Source: Pseudomaricurvus sp965656525 (GTDB lineage: Bacteria; Pseudomonadota; Gammaproteobacteria; Pseudomonadales; Cellvibrionaceae). Taken from it: a stretch of DNA of 64,000 nt. The notes beneath the pieces are model-generated. The model was not told the DNA's origin. It saw only the letters and a program-made list of their open reading frames with translations, and searched no databases. Location of the stretch: assembly GCA_965656525.1 (NCBI GenBank), contig CBFHKY010000009.1, forward strand, positions 85,154 through 149,153. Reading direction: 5' to 3'. Of this stretch, positions 51,536-59,947 are shown one piece after another. The stretch's first letter is position 1. Each line of letters starts with the position of its first letter. Made by a program: the position numbers and the translations under genes.

Positions 51536-54283
51536 ATGGCGGGCTTATTAGACACAGCGGTATCAGGGTTACGAGTGAGCCAGACGGTTTTAAAAACTGT
51601 CGGTCACAACATTGCGAATGCCAACACCCCTGGCTACAGCCGACAAACTGTTGATATTGCCACGAATCCAGCACAATTGTCTGGGCCTGGTTACATTGGC
51701 AGTGGTGCAAAGATTACCTCGGTCGATCGCGTGGTGGATGAGTTTTTGGTAGAGCAATTAAGAGCCGATACTTCTCTAGCGTCTGAATTAAATGCATTTA
51801 ATGAAAATATAAAACAACTGGATACGTTACTCAGTGACCCTTCAACGGGGTTATCCCAAGGGCTTGATAAATTTTTTGCGGTTTTAGAAAACGCGGCTGA
51901 TGATCCCACATCGATTCCTTCACGACAGCTGGTCATCAGTGAGGCGGAAAATCTCTCTCAGCGATTCAATAGTCTGTATGACCGAATTGATACGCTTAAT
52001 AACAACATCAATCAAAAGCTGGATGTTGCTGTGGCACAAGTGTCTGCGTTAGCGGAAGTGATTGCCGGTATCAACAACAGTATTCTAAATGCGCAAGGTG
52101 GCAGTGATTCTGTCCCTAATGATTTATTTGATCAGCGAGAAGAAGCACTGCGTAAATTATCCGAGCTTATTGACATTGATATTGTCGAGCAGGGTGATGG
52201 TCTGTTGAATGTGACCATCGGTTCAGGGCAATCACTCGTCGTCGGTACAGAGTCGCGGTCATTGGGATTGGTAGATGGTGTTTTAGATCCACAACAAAAA
52301 GACATTGCCTATCAAGATCGGACTGGCAATCAAAATATCACTTCATTCTTAGGTGGAGGAGACGTCGGTGGCTTGCTGGATTTTAGAGAAACCATTCTGA
52401 CCGAGGCGTACAATGAATTGGGTCGCGTGGCTGTCGTTATGAGTGAAACCTTCAACGAGGCACATGCTCAAGGCATAGACATGAACGACCAATTCGGTGG
52501 TTTATTCTTTACTGATGTCAATGATTTAGCCGTGGCGGCTTCTCGCGTGTTCGGTGACAGTGACAATTTACTGCCAGACGATCGCGTAATGAGTGTAGAA
52601 ATTAATGATGTCTCGCAATTAAAAGCCAGTGATTACGTGTTGCAGGCTTCATCGGGTGATACCAGTTTTCGCATCACTCGCGCCAGTGATAATGAAGTGG
52701 TTTACGCCGGCGCTTTTCCCGGTTCGCTACCCGCTGCGGTGGAATTTGATGGCTTACAGTTGAACTTTTTAGAGGGTACTTTTCAGCCAGGAGACAAGTT
52801 TTTGATTCGCCCCACTCGCACAGGGGCAAGGGATATCGGTACTGAAATTGAGCGCCCCGATGCATTGGCCCTGGCCAGTCCGTTAGCCACAGATATATCC
52901 AGTGGTAATACAGGGAATGCGTCGATTACAGAAGGTTCTGTGACCAGCTTACGTGCCAGTGATGGTTCGGCCTTACCGTTATTTAATGCCGAAGGCACTA
53001 TGTCGCCTCCGCTACTAGTGCGTTTTACCTCAGCCACCACCTATGAAGTGTTAAACAATTCTGACCCTGCCAACCCGATAGATTTAGATCCGCCTATGCG
53101 TAATCGTCCTTATGTTCCAGGGCAGACAAACGCTCTTTTCGATCAAGATAGCGGAGCAAGCATCGCCACAGCAGCGGGGGCATCATTAGGTATAGGCACA
53201 GTCACAAACGGTGCTATTCCCTTAGCGACAAGCGCTAACGGTTACCCTGTCGAAATTTACACTGTGGTGTACACCGATCCGGCGACCGGAAATGCCATAG
53301 GCCAGTCGCTCACCACCACAGCAAATGCATCGGCCCAAACATTGGCAGGGCAATTATCTGATTTGGATGGCGTAACGGCCTATGCCCGAAATACTGTGCA
53401 GTTAGGTGGTTTCGACAACCTGACTCGTAATGTCCCTTTGCAGGTCACATTAAACGGCGAAGATTTGCTGCAATACGAAACTGGCGGTGCTCTAACGGGC
53501 ACAGTGCCAGACCCTGCAGCGAACCCGGCAGGCTTTAATCAGTACTTAGCCGAGCGAATCAATGAGAATGAAAATTTTCAAGCGGCGGGTATTCAAGCCG
53601 TAGCCGCTACCAATTCGATTACTGGGCGGCCAGAGCTGCGTGTCGAAGCTCTGAAGGGGCAAGACCTTAACGTCAGTTTAACGGCACAAACTGGTGAGGC
53701 CTTAACAGTTACGGATTACAACAATAGCGCTGTTGAGCTCGATGGTGCCGGTGTCGGCAATGCTGCCACTGTCACTGTTGGCGGCACTGTCGATATAGAG
53801 TTTTCTAGTGACTACCGCCTATTATCCAACCCCACGTTGAGCGGTATCTTGGGGGATACTTCAGCGGCCAATTTTGCTCAATCCAGCTATTTAGGTATTG
53901 ATGTCAGCATCAATGGCGTACCGGATGAAGGTGATCAGTTTCATCTTACTTTTAATAGCGATGGTATTTTTGATAACCGCAATGCCATCAGTTTGGTGAA
54001 TCTTAGCTCGGTAGGTTTTATCGATAGCGGCTTGAAAACCATCAGTGATGGTTACAGTACGCTGGTTGAAAGTGTGGGCATTAAAACCAACGCGTCGAAC
54101 ATTAACCTAGAAGCCAGTAATCAAGTGTTGCAACAAACCGAAGATTTAAGAAATTCAATTTCGGGTGTAAACCTTGACGAAGAAGCTTCCAAATTGATTC
54201 AGTTTGAGCAGGTTTATAATGCTAATGCTCAAGTGATATCTGTGGCGAGAGACTTGTTCGATCGCTTAATCAGTATCTTCTGA
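51536..54283 (+). CDS. flgK: Hook-filament junction protein FlgK (HAP1), enlarged
   Basis: A 915-residue protein against 547 in E. coli. The N-terminus LLDTAVSGLRVSQTVLKTVG with HNIANANTPGYSRQTVDIA and the C-terminus SGVNLDEEASKLIQFEQVYN with AQVISVARDLFDRLISIF are canonical. The extra sequence is in the central exposed region (about 350-820), rich in Asp, Gly, Ala and Thr. It joins hook and filament together with FlgL and is a client of FlgN. Confidence 0.95.
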   Translation: MAGLLDTAVSGLRVSQTVLKTVGHNIANANTPGYSRQTVDIATNPAQLSGPGYIGSGAKITSVDRVVDEFLVEQLRADTSLASELNAFNENIKQLDTLLSDPSTGLSQGLDKFFAVLENAADDPTSIPSRQLVISEAENLSQRFNSLYDRIDTLNNNINQKLDVAVAQVSALAEVIAGINNSILNAQGGSDSVPNDLFDQREEALRKLSELIDIDIVEQGDGLLNVTIGSGQSLVVGTESRSLGLVDGVLDPQQKDIAYQDRTGNQNITSFLGGGDVGGLLDFRETILTEAYNELGRVAVVMSETFNEAHAQGIDMNDQFGGLFFTDVNDLAVAASRVFGDSDNLLPDDRVMSVEINDVSQLKASDYVLQASSGDTSFRITRASDNEVVYAGAFPGSLPAAVEFDGLQLNFLEGTFQPGDKFLIRPTRTGARDIGTEIERPDALALASPLATDISSGNTGNASITEGSVTSLRASDGSALPLFNAEGTMSPPLLVRFTSATTYEVLNNSDPANPIDLDPPMRNRPYVPGQTNALFDQDSGASIATAAGASLGIGTVTNGAIPLATSANGYPVEIYTVVYTDPATGNAIGQSLTTTANASAQTLAGQLSDLDGVTAYARNTVQLGGFDNLTRNVPLQVTLNGEDLLQYETGGALTGTVPDPAANPAGFNQYLAERINENENFQAAGIQAVAATNSITGRPELRVEALKGQDLNVSLTAQTGEALTVTDYNNSAVELDGAGVGNAATVTVGGTVDIEFSSDYRLLSNPTLSGILGDTSAANFAQSSYLGIDVSINGVPDEGDQFHLTFNSDGIFDNRNAISLVNLSSVGFIDSGLKTISDGYSTLVESVGIKTNASNINLEASNQVLQQTEDLRNSISGVNLDEEASKLIQFEQVYNANAQVISVARDLFDRLISIF

Positions 54284-54293
54284 GGTCGTCGGC

Positions 54294-55910
54294 ATGAGAA
54301 TTTCATCGTTACAAATTTTTAATATCGCCAACAACAGTATTGCTGAGGCAAACCAAGCCATCACTAAAACACAGAGCCAATTGTCTACTGGGCAGCGTGT
54401 GTTGCGACCATCGGATGACCCTGTTGCGGCCACAAAAATCATGGAGCTAGAACAAAATCTAGCACGTGTCGATCAGTATGGAAAAAATATTGATTTGGCA
54501 GAAAATAATTTAGCGTTAGAAGAGTCAGCACTGGATGGCGTATTAAATTTATTGCAACGTGTGCGAGAAATTTCAGTGCAAGCGGGTAACACGGCCACGC
54601 TAACGGGGCAAGATTACAAAGCATTAGCAGCAGAAGTCGACAGTCGCTTGGATGAGCTGTTGAATTTGGTGAACACGCGTACAGCCGGCGGTGATTATAT
54701 TTTTTCGGGTTATAAAAGTGGTACTGAGCCGTTTGTGGGTGATGCCGAGAGTGGTTTTAGCTACCAAGGAACAGAAGGCCAGTTACAAATTAAAATTACA
54801 GAAACGTCCAGTATCGCCGCCAGTGATTCAGGTAAGCATTTATTTTTTGATATACCCTCTGAACAAAATACCGTAAGAACGACAGCCAGTAGCAGCAATA
54901 CCTCATTACCAGCCGCGAAAATGTCGATTGGTCAAGTGGTTGATCAAATCGCCTATGATGAATTTTATCCAGAAGATATGGTAATCAGCTTTGGTGCTAA
55001 CAACGAAATTAATCCACCAGGAAAAAATTACACCGTACGAGAAAAATCCACGGGCAACGTGATCACACCATTTGAGAATGTTCCTTACGAAGCTGGCGAG
55101 CCGATAGAAGTCAATGGTGTCAGCTTTACTATTTCAGGCAATCCAGCATCTGGTCGCACAATCTCACCCGCAAGTTTGGCTTTTGGCACCGTCACTGCAG
55201 TGGATTTTCGGGATCCGTTAGCATTGCCGCCGGGCGGCCTGGGTAATTCCACCATCGATGTTACCGTGGGGGATACCACAGAAACGTTGATCTTGGATCA
55301 AGCGGTTACCAATGCGACAGATCTTGCCGCATTATTGAACGACGCCGGTAATGGCAATGCAGCCAAATTAGCCGCATTAGGTGTGTCAGTGGATGATACG
55401 GGTTTTACGATGCCGATCGGGATTAACTTTTCTATCGAGAAGGGTGACGCCAATGTGGATCTGGCGCTTGGTTTGGCTACTACTTCTGAAATTAGAACGA
55501 CAAATGGCCGTATCGAATCCGGTGATAAATTTTTTGTTGATTCCAGCGAAAATCAAGATGTATTGACGACATTGGCTCGCCTAAGTGAAGCGATGAAAGG
55601 GGTAGATGGCAGTGCCGAGAGTAAAGATTTTGTGGCTCAAACCGTCAGCGATACTTTATCCAATTTGGACCACGCCCAAGTCGCTATTTTAGAAACCACA
55701 TCCAGTCTAGGCGCTCGATTCAATACGATTGAAAGTACGAGAGAGTTACACTTAGATACAGAACTGGTCAGTCGTGAAATCATGTCGGAGTTACGTGATT
55801 TGGATTACGCCGAAGCGGCTAGCCGTCTCGCCGCGCAATCGCTTATTTTAGAAGCGGCTCAAGCGACGTTCGTAAAAGTGAGCCAACTGAGTTTGTTCAG
55901 CCGATTGTAG
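54294..55910 (+). CDS. flgL: Hook-filament junction protein FlgL (HAP3), enlarged
   Basis: A 538-residue protein against 317 in E. coli. The N-terminus MRISSLQIFNIANNSIAEAN followed by TKTQSQLSTGQRVLRPSDDP, and the C-terminal DLDYAEAASRLAAQSLILEA, are diagnostic. The central additional part (about 180-400) is a variable surface region. It ends the flgF operon; a strong terminator follows 30 bases later. Confidence 0.94.
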   Translation: MRISSLQIFNIANNSIAEANQAITKTQSQLSTGQRVLRPSDDPVAATKIMELEQNLARVDQYGKNIDLAENNLALEESALDGVLNLLQRVREISVQAGNTATLTGQDYKALAAEVDSRLDELLNLVNTRTAGGDYIFSGYKSGTEPFVGDAESGFSYQGTEGQLQIKITETSSIAASDSGKHLFFDIPSEQNTVRTTASSSNTSLPAAKMSIGQVVDQIAYDEFYPEDMVISFGANNEINPPGKNYTVREKSTGNVITPFENVPYEAGEPIEVNGVSFTISGNPASGRTISPASLAFGTVTAVDFRDPLALPPGGLGNSTIDVTVGDTTETLILDQAVTNATDLAALLNDAGNGNAAKLAALGVSVDDTGFTMPIGINFSIEKGDANVDLALGLATTSEIRTTNGRIESGDKFFVDSSENQDVLTTLARLSEAMKGVDGSAESKDFVAQTVSDTLSNLDHAQVAILETTSSLGARFNTIESTRELHLDTELVSREIMSELRDLDYAEAASRLAAQSLILEAAQATFVKVSQLSLFSRL

Positions 55911-55940
55911 AGCGCAACCAATAGTCAATAATCAGAAAAA

Positions 55941-55989
55941 ACGCGAGCGAGGGCTCTATTTTTTGTTAGCCCTCGCTCGCGTTTGTTTT
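55941..55989. terminator. Strong bidirectional intrinsic terminator after flgL
   Basis: ACGCGAGCGAGGGCT (55941-55955) pairs perfectly with AGCCCTCGCTCGCGT (55968-55982): a 15-bp GC-rich stem with a 12-base loop, preceded by AAAAAA and followed by TTGTTTTTTT. It can terminate both flgL and the leftward FliT-like gene. Confidence 0.95.
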
Positions 55990-56033
55990 TTTCACCTTTA
56001 TCCGCCCTCCAAAAAATTGATGGGCCACAGTAT

Positions 56034-56417
56034 TCAGGTGCTCTGATAGGCTTGAACCGATTTCTTTCCATGCTTTCTTTTTAGCAATTCTTCTTTGATG
56101 TGTTTTGTCTCAGCTTCCGCCTTTTCTTTTAGGGTTTTATCTTGTGCTCTTGCGGTGCTCAATAATGAGTTGGCCTCTTGGAACCAGTGATCGCCAAGGG
56201 TATCTGTGAGCGCTTTGTGCAGTGCTTGATTGCGTGCATGCAAAAGCGAGGGGATGTCTTCCCACAATTGTTCGTGTATTGCTTTTTGCAGTTGTGTGCA
56301 ACGACTCTTAGCTTCGTTCATGGCATGTCGTTGTGCAGTAGTAACGGCATCTTGTGTCATAGGGCCTACGCATTTTTGGTCAACAGTGATAGTTCCTTTC
56401 ATTATAGAAGACAACAT
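56034..56417 (-). CDS. FliT-like flagellar chaperone (tentative)
   Basis: A 127-residue, highly charged helical protein encoded opposite the flagellar genes. The pattern of helices (LQKAIHEQLWEDIPSLLHAR, LLSTARAQDKTLKEKAEAE) and the C-terminal end LLKRKHGKKSVQAYQST resemble FliT-type and other small flagellar export chaperones, whose C-termini read roughly G-x-x-A-x-x-AY. Position between flgL and the flagellins agrees. FliT binds the filament cap FliD and, in enterics, FlhDC. No good ribosome binding site was seen before either candidate ATG (56417 or 56402), so the start is uncertain. A hypothetical label would be the conservative alternative. Confidence 0.55.
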   Translation of the reverse strand: MLSSIMKGTITVDQKCVGPMTQDAVTTAQRHAMNEAKSRCTQLQKAIHEQLWEDIPSLLHARNQALHKALTDTLGDHWFQEANSLLSTARAQDKTLKEKAEAETKHIKEELLKRKHGKKSVQAYQST

Positions 56418-56774
56418 GCATTGTGGTTGGTTCTATTCAATTTATTAACTCGTTGTGTGCAGATCATTTATTGACCTTAGTTTACATAATTAGCTCACAA
56501 GGTTCAGTGAATCCTTGCCGCTTCTTAAAAAAAACAGCGGTATGTTCTTGCCGCTTTTAAAAGATCAACAAACGCACAATTTCATTAAAATTTATAAAAC
56601 CCTTTAAAAACAGTAAATTAAAAAAAGTTTTTTAGTTTGGCACACTCGTTGCTCTTATCCAGAAGACACAAGATGAATGGCGCAGCTAGCAACCAGTACG
56701 CTAATGCCCGCATCCTGAATTTGCCAACTGTAAAAAGGTTTGGCCAACGCTCTTAGATTGATAGGAGAAAGACT
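56418..56774. other. Intergenic region upstream of flagellin 1
   Basis: 357 bases, divergent between the FliT-like gene and flagellin 1. It contains an imperfect direct repeat (CTTGCCGCTTCTT near 56512 and CTTGCCGCTTTT near 56548), an AT-rich stretch, the sigma54 promoter at 56638 and AGGAGA at 56763-56768 as flagellin ribosome binding site. The AT-rich upstream part is where an enhancer-binding activator site would be expected. Confidence 0.5.
56638..56652 (+). promoter_or_regulatory. sigma54 promoter of flagellin 1
   Basis: TGGCACACTCGTTGC, a full TGGCAC-N5-TTGC match with GG-N10-GC spacing, 122 bases before the start codon. Confidence 0.9.
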
Positions 56775-59618
56775 ATGCCATTGGTCATTAATACGAATGT
56801 GGCAGCGCTGAATTCACAGCGACAATTGGTAAAATCCGGTGAAGATATGGCTCAGGCCATGGAGCGTTTGTCTTCTGGCAAACGTATCAATACAGCGGCT
56901 GACGATGCAGCGGGTTTGGCCATTTCCAACAGAATGACATCTCAGGTTCGTGGTTTGAACCAGGCCATTCGAAACGCCAATGACGGGATCTCTTTGATTC
57001 AGACAGCCGAAGGTGCCCTGGATGAAAGTACCAACATTTTGCAACGTATGCGTGAGCTTGCCATTCAATCAGCGAACGGTATCTACGCGGATAAAGACCG
57101 CGCGACTCTTGATGCAGAAGTACAACAGTTATTACTTGAACTGGATCGTATCGCTGAGTCCACCAGTTTTAACGGTCAGAAATTGCTCGATGGCACTCTG
57201 GGCAATGTGGATTTACAGATCGGTGCTGAAGCTAATCAAACCATTGGTTTTAGTATTCAAGCCATGAACACCCGTGAACTGGGATTAGGCTCTACCTCAG
57301 GGGACTTGACCGGCGACCGAATCGATCCCACTGCCAGCATTGATGAAGGCGATGTCATTATTAATGGTGTGGCGTTATCTGCCCACGACTTTGCCAACGA
57401 CAATTTAGAAGACTTGCTCAACGACATTAACGAGAGCGTCGATGGCGTGAGCGCCGAAGGTTTTAATATTGTACAAGCGGAAAACGTAGGCACAGGTGCT
57501 TTATCGGGTGACCAAGCCTTGCAAATCACACTGGGCAGTATTAATGGCCAACCCTCTACCAGCTACATGGTGCAAAATACGGCCGACTTGGATGAATTGG
57601 TAGCCGCCATCAATTCCACGACGGGTGGCAATGTGACGGCGAATATCAGTGATTCTGGTACTTTGGTATTGGCTAACTCCACTGGCGGCGACATCAGTGT
57701 TGCGGTGGACGACGACATTACCGACGGCGGTGGCAGTTTCGCGGTGAATGAAACAGTGGCGTTTACGCTAGAAGGGTTGACTGGTTTTAGTGAAGCAGTC
57801 AATACCGGTGCGGAAACCTTCACTGGCAGCTTGTCACTGGTGGCAGAAGAGGGCACGACCATCACTGTGACCAAAGGGCCTAATGGAACCGATGCCGATT
57901 TAGCCGCATTAGGGTTTCGTGAAGTGACTGCAGGCGAAGTCCAAGGCTCCGCACTGAGTAGCGGTGCCCAAGGTACAGCCTTGGCCATTGGCGATTTAAA
58001 ATTGAATGGTGTCGCCATTGCACCAACGCTGGCGATCGATGGCTTGCAAGGCAAGGTGGACAACATCAATGAAGTCAGTGAGCAAACTGGCGTAACCGCT
58101 GCTATCACCGCTGAAGAATCTTACAGTTTTGATGCGCTCGCTAGCGCATTTGAGCTTGCGTCAACGGCTGGGTTTGTGTCTTCACCTAATGTTGCGTACG
58201 AATCGGTTCAAACGACAGCCTCCGCCAATGCGGCGGCGCTGGCAGTGAGTGCTGGTGCGGTGATCGATTTCGACATCAAGGACATGACCGGCCTAATAAC
58301 CACTGTGACACTAACGGGCGCTGAATTTTCTTCCAATTCTGCAGTCGTGGCTGGAATGAATGCGGACCTGTTGGCTGCCAGTAGTGGTGTGGAAGCTTCA
58401 CTCGATACCGTCACCGGCAACATTATCTTCCGTGATGTGAACGGGGATGGCTCAGCACCGACAACCAATGTGACCATCGCTTCTGGCGGCTTTACGCTCA
58501 CTGACAGTGGCGGTACGGCGCTCACCGTAGCCAGTACTGGTGCTGGTGGGACCTATGCGCCGGGAACCTTAAATGCCGCATTGGGTTTTGATGTGGAAGG
58601 TTTGACGGTCGCCTCAGCGGATACGGTGCTGGTAGGTAGCGGTCCGGCTTTTGACATTAACGGTGTGCAAATTGACCTTGCGACTGCGAAAAATAACGAC
58701 GGTACCATTACCGTTGAAGAGCTGGCGACTGCTGTGAATGGTCAGAGCGGCAGTACAGGTGTAGAAGCCTTTATTGATAACGACGGCAAGCTTCACCTGG
58801 TGTCGACCAATGCCTTCACCATTGAAGATGACGACAATTCTACCGGCTTTGTGGAAACGATCGATGGGGGCAATGTCTTTACCGATAATGCTGCAGGCGT
58901 AAATGCAACCGCCAGTGCCGGTTCGGTGATTATCAATGGCAGTGAAGTGTCACTGACGGATCTGGACGATTTAGAGCAGGTAGTGACCGATTTGAACTCA
59001 GCCAAAGCCAATACCGGTGTCAGCGCCTCTATTGATGAAAATGGCGAGTTAAAACTGCAAGGGAACGCGGCAATTACTCTGGAGCTGGGCACGACTTTTG
59101 GTCATGCAACATCAGAAATATTGGGGCTGGGACTCACCATTGATGCCGACGGCGATGCCGCCGCGACTACTCTCAACGCGGCTATTGAACTGACGTCCAT
59201 CAATCCCAGTTCGCCGATTTCCATAGAAGTGACTGATAATGGCGAAGTGGCTACTGGTTTTGTAGACATGAATACCGACCTCAGTAGTTTGGTGACGGGC
59301 ACCGCTTTGGCCAGTATTAACGTGTCTACTCAAGCAGCAGCTCAGTCGGCCATCGACCCTATTGATAACGCGTTAGAGACCATCAACGCCACACGTTCTG
59401 AAATGGGTGCGGTGACTAACCGTCTTGAATTCACCATGAGCAACTTAATGAACGTAGCAGAAAATACCACTGCAGCGCGCTCACGAATTATGGACGCTGA
59501 TTTTGCTGCAGAAACAGCGAACCTGTCACGGGCACAAGTGCTTCAGCAGGCCTCACAGGCGATGTTGGCTCAGGCCAATGCACAGCCGCAACAGGTGTTG
59601 CAGCTACTCAACGGTTAA
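56775..59618 (+). CDS. fliC: Flagellin 1 (long flagellin)
   Basis: A 947-residue flagellin against about 490 in P. aeruginosa. D0/D1 at the N-terminus: INTNVAALNSQRQLVKSG, SSGKRINTAADDAAGLAISN and LIQTAEGALDESTNILQRM. D1/D0 at the C-terminus: RSEMGAVTNRLEFTMSNLM and RAQVLQQASQAMLAQANAQP. The variable centre contains several flagellin-IN-type repeats (for example VIINGSEVSLTDLDDLEQVV) and an EF-hand-like loop KNNDGTITVEE. The driving promoter is sigma54 and a terminator follows, so it can be expressed apart from the two downstream flagellins. Confidence 0.95.
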   Translation: MPLVINTNVAALNSQRQLVKSGEDMAQAMERLSSGKRINTAADDAAGLAISNRMTSQVRGLNQAIRNANDGISLIQTAEGALDESTNILQRMRELAIQSANGIYADKDRATLDAEVQQLLLELDRIAESTSFNGQKLLDGTLGNVDLQIGAEANQTIGFSIQAMNTRELGLGSTSGDLTGDRIDPTASIDEGDVIINGVALSAHDFANDNLEDLLNDINESVDGVSAEGFNIVQAENVGTGALSGDQALQITLGSINGQPSTSYMVQNTADLDELVAAINSTTGGNVTANISDSGTLVLANSTGGDISVAVDDDITDGGGSFAVNETVAFTLEGLTGFSEAVNTGAETFTGSLSLVAEEGTTITVTKGPNGTDADLAALGFREVTAGEVQGSALSSGAQGTALAIGDLKLNGVAIAPTLAIDGLQGKVDNINEVSEQTGVTAAITAEESYSFDALASAFELASTAGFVSSPNVAYESVQTTASANAAALAVSAGAVIDFDIKDMTGLITTVTLTGAEFSSNSAVVAGMNADLLAASSGVEASLDTVTGNIIFRDVNGDGSAPTTNVTIASGGFTLTDSGGTALTVASTGAGGTYAPGTLNAALGFDVEGLTVASADTVLVGSGPAFDINGVQIDLATAKNNDGTITVEELATAVNGQSGSTGVEAFIDNDGKLHLVSTNAFTIEDDDNSTGFVETIDGGNVFTDNAAGVNATASAGSVIINGSEVSLTDLDDLEQVVTDLNSAKANTGVSASIDENGELKLQGNAAITLELGTTFGHATSEILGLGLTIDADGDAAATTLNAAIELTSINPSSPISIEVTDNGEVATGFVDMNTDLSSLVTGTALASINVSTQAAAQSAIDPIDNALETINATRSEMGAVTNRLEFTMSNLMNVAENTTAARSRIMDADFAAETANLSRAQVLQQASQAMLAQANAQPQQVLQLLNG

Positions 59619-59648
59619 TCGGGTTTTTACTCAGATTAAAATTAAGAA

Positions 59649-59680
59649 AACAACCGGCCTTTGCGTCGGTTGTTTTTTTT
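59649..59680 (+). terminator. Intrinsic terminator of flagellin 1
   Basis: AACAACCG and CGGTTGTT pair around a 10-base loop, followed by a run of eight Ts starting within the stem end. It begins 30 bases after the flagellin 1 stop. Confidence 0.9.
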
Positions 59681-59714
59681 GAGTGGCTCATCGTCGTAGT
59701 GATGTATTTTTTGT

Positions 59715-59741
59715 TCAAGTTTTTAACAAATGTGCCGCTAA
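59715..59741 (+). promoter_or_regulatory. sigma28 (FliA) promoter of the flagellinolysin gene
   Basis: TCAAGTTT - 11 bases - GCCGCTAA: seven of eight matches to each FliA element with exact spacing. It lies 206 bases before the start codon, leaving a long leader of about 195 bases in which I recognise no defined structure. Confidence 0.85.
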
Positions 59742-59947
59742 TAAGAAAAGCTTTTATTCATTCATAGTGACTTGGTGTGGATTTAATAAAAGTCTGTTAT
59801 GCGAACAGCGGTGCGTAAAACCGAGTAAAAATAGACGTACCTAAATAAAGTAGAGGCTCCTATAGAAATATTCTGAGAGAGATATTCTTAGAAAGATACA
59901 TAAAAGGTTTTCATGATTTTTTTCATAGCGGAAAAGACTGAGATGTT

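Noticed and set aside
57563..58108. 181-codon minus-strand frame inside flagellin 1
   Set aside because: Shadow of the flagellin frame; the plus frame has clear flagellin homology across the region.
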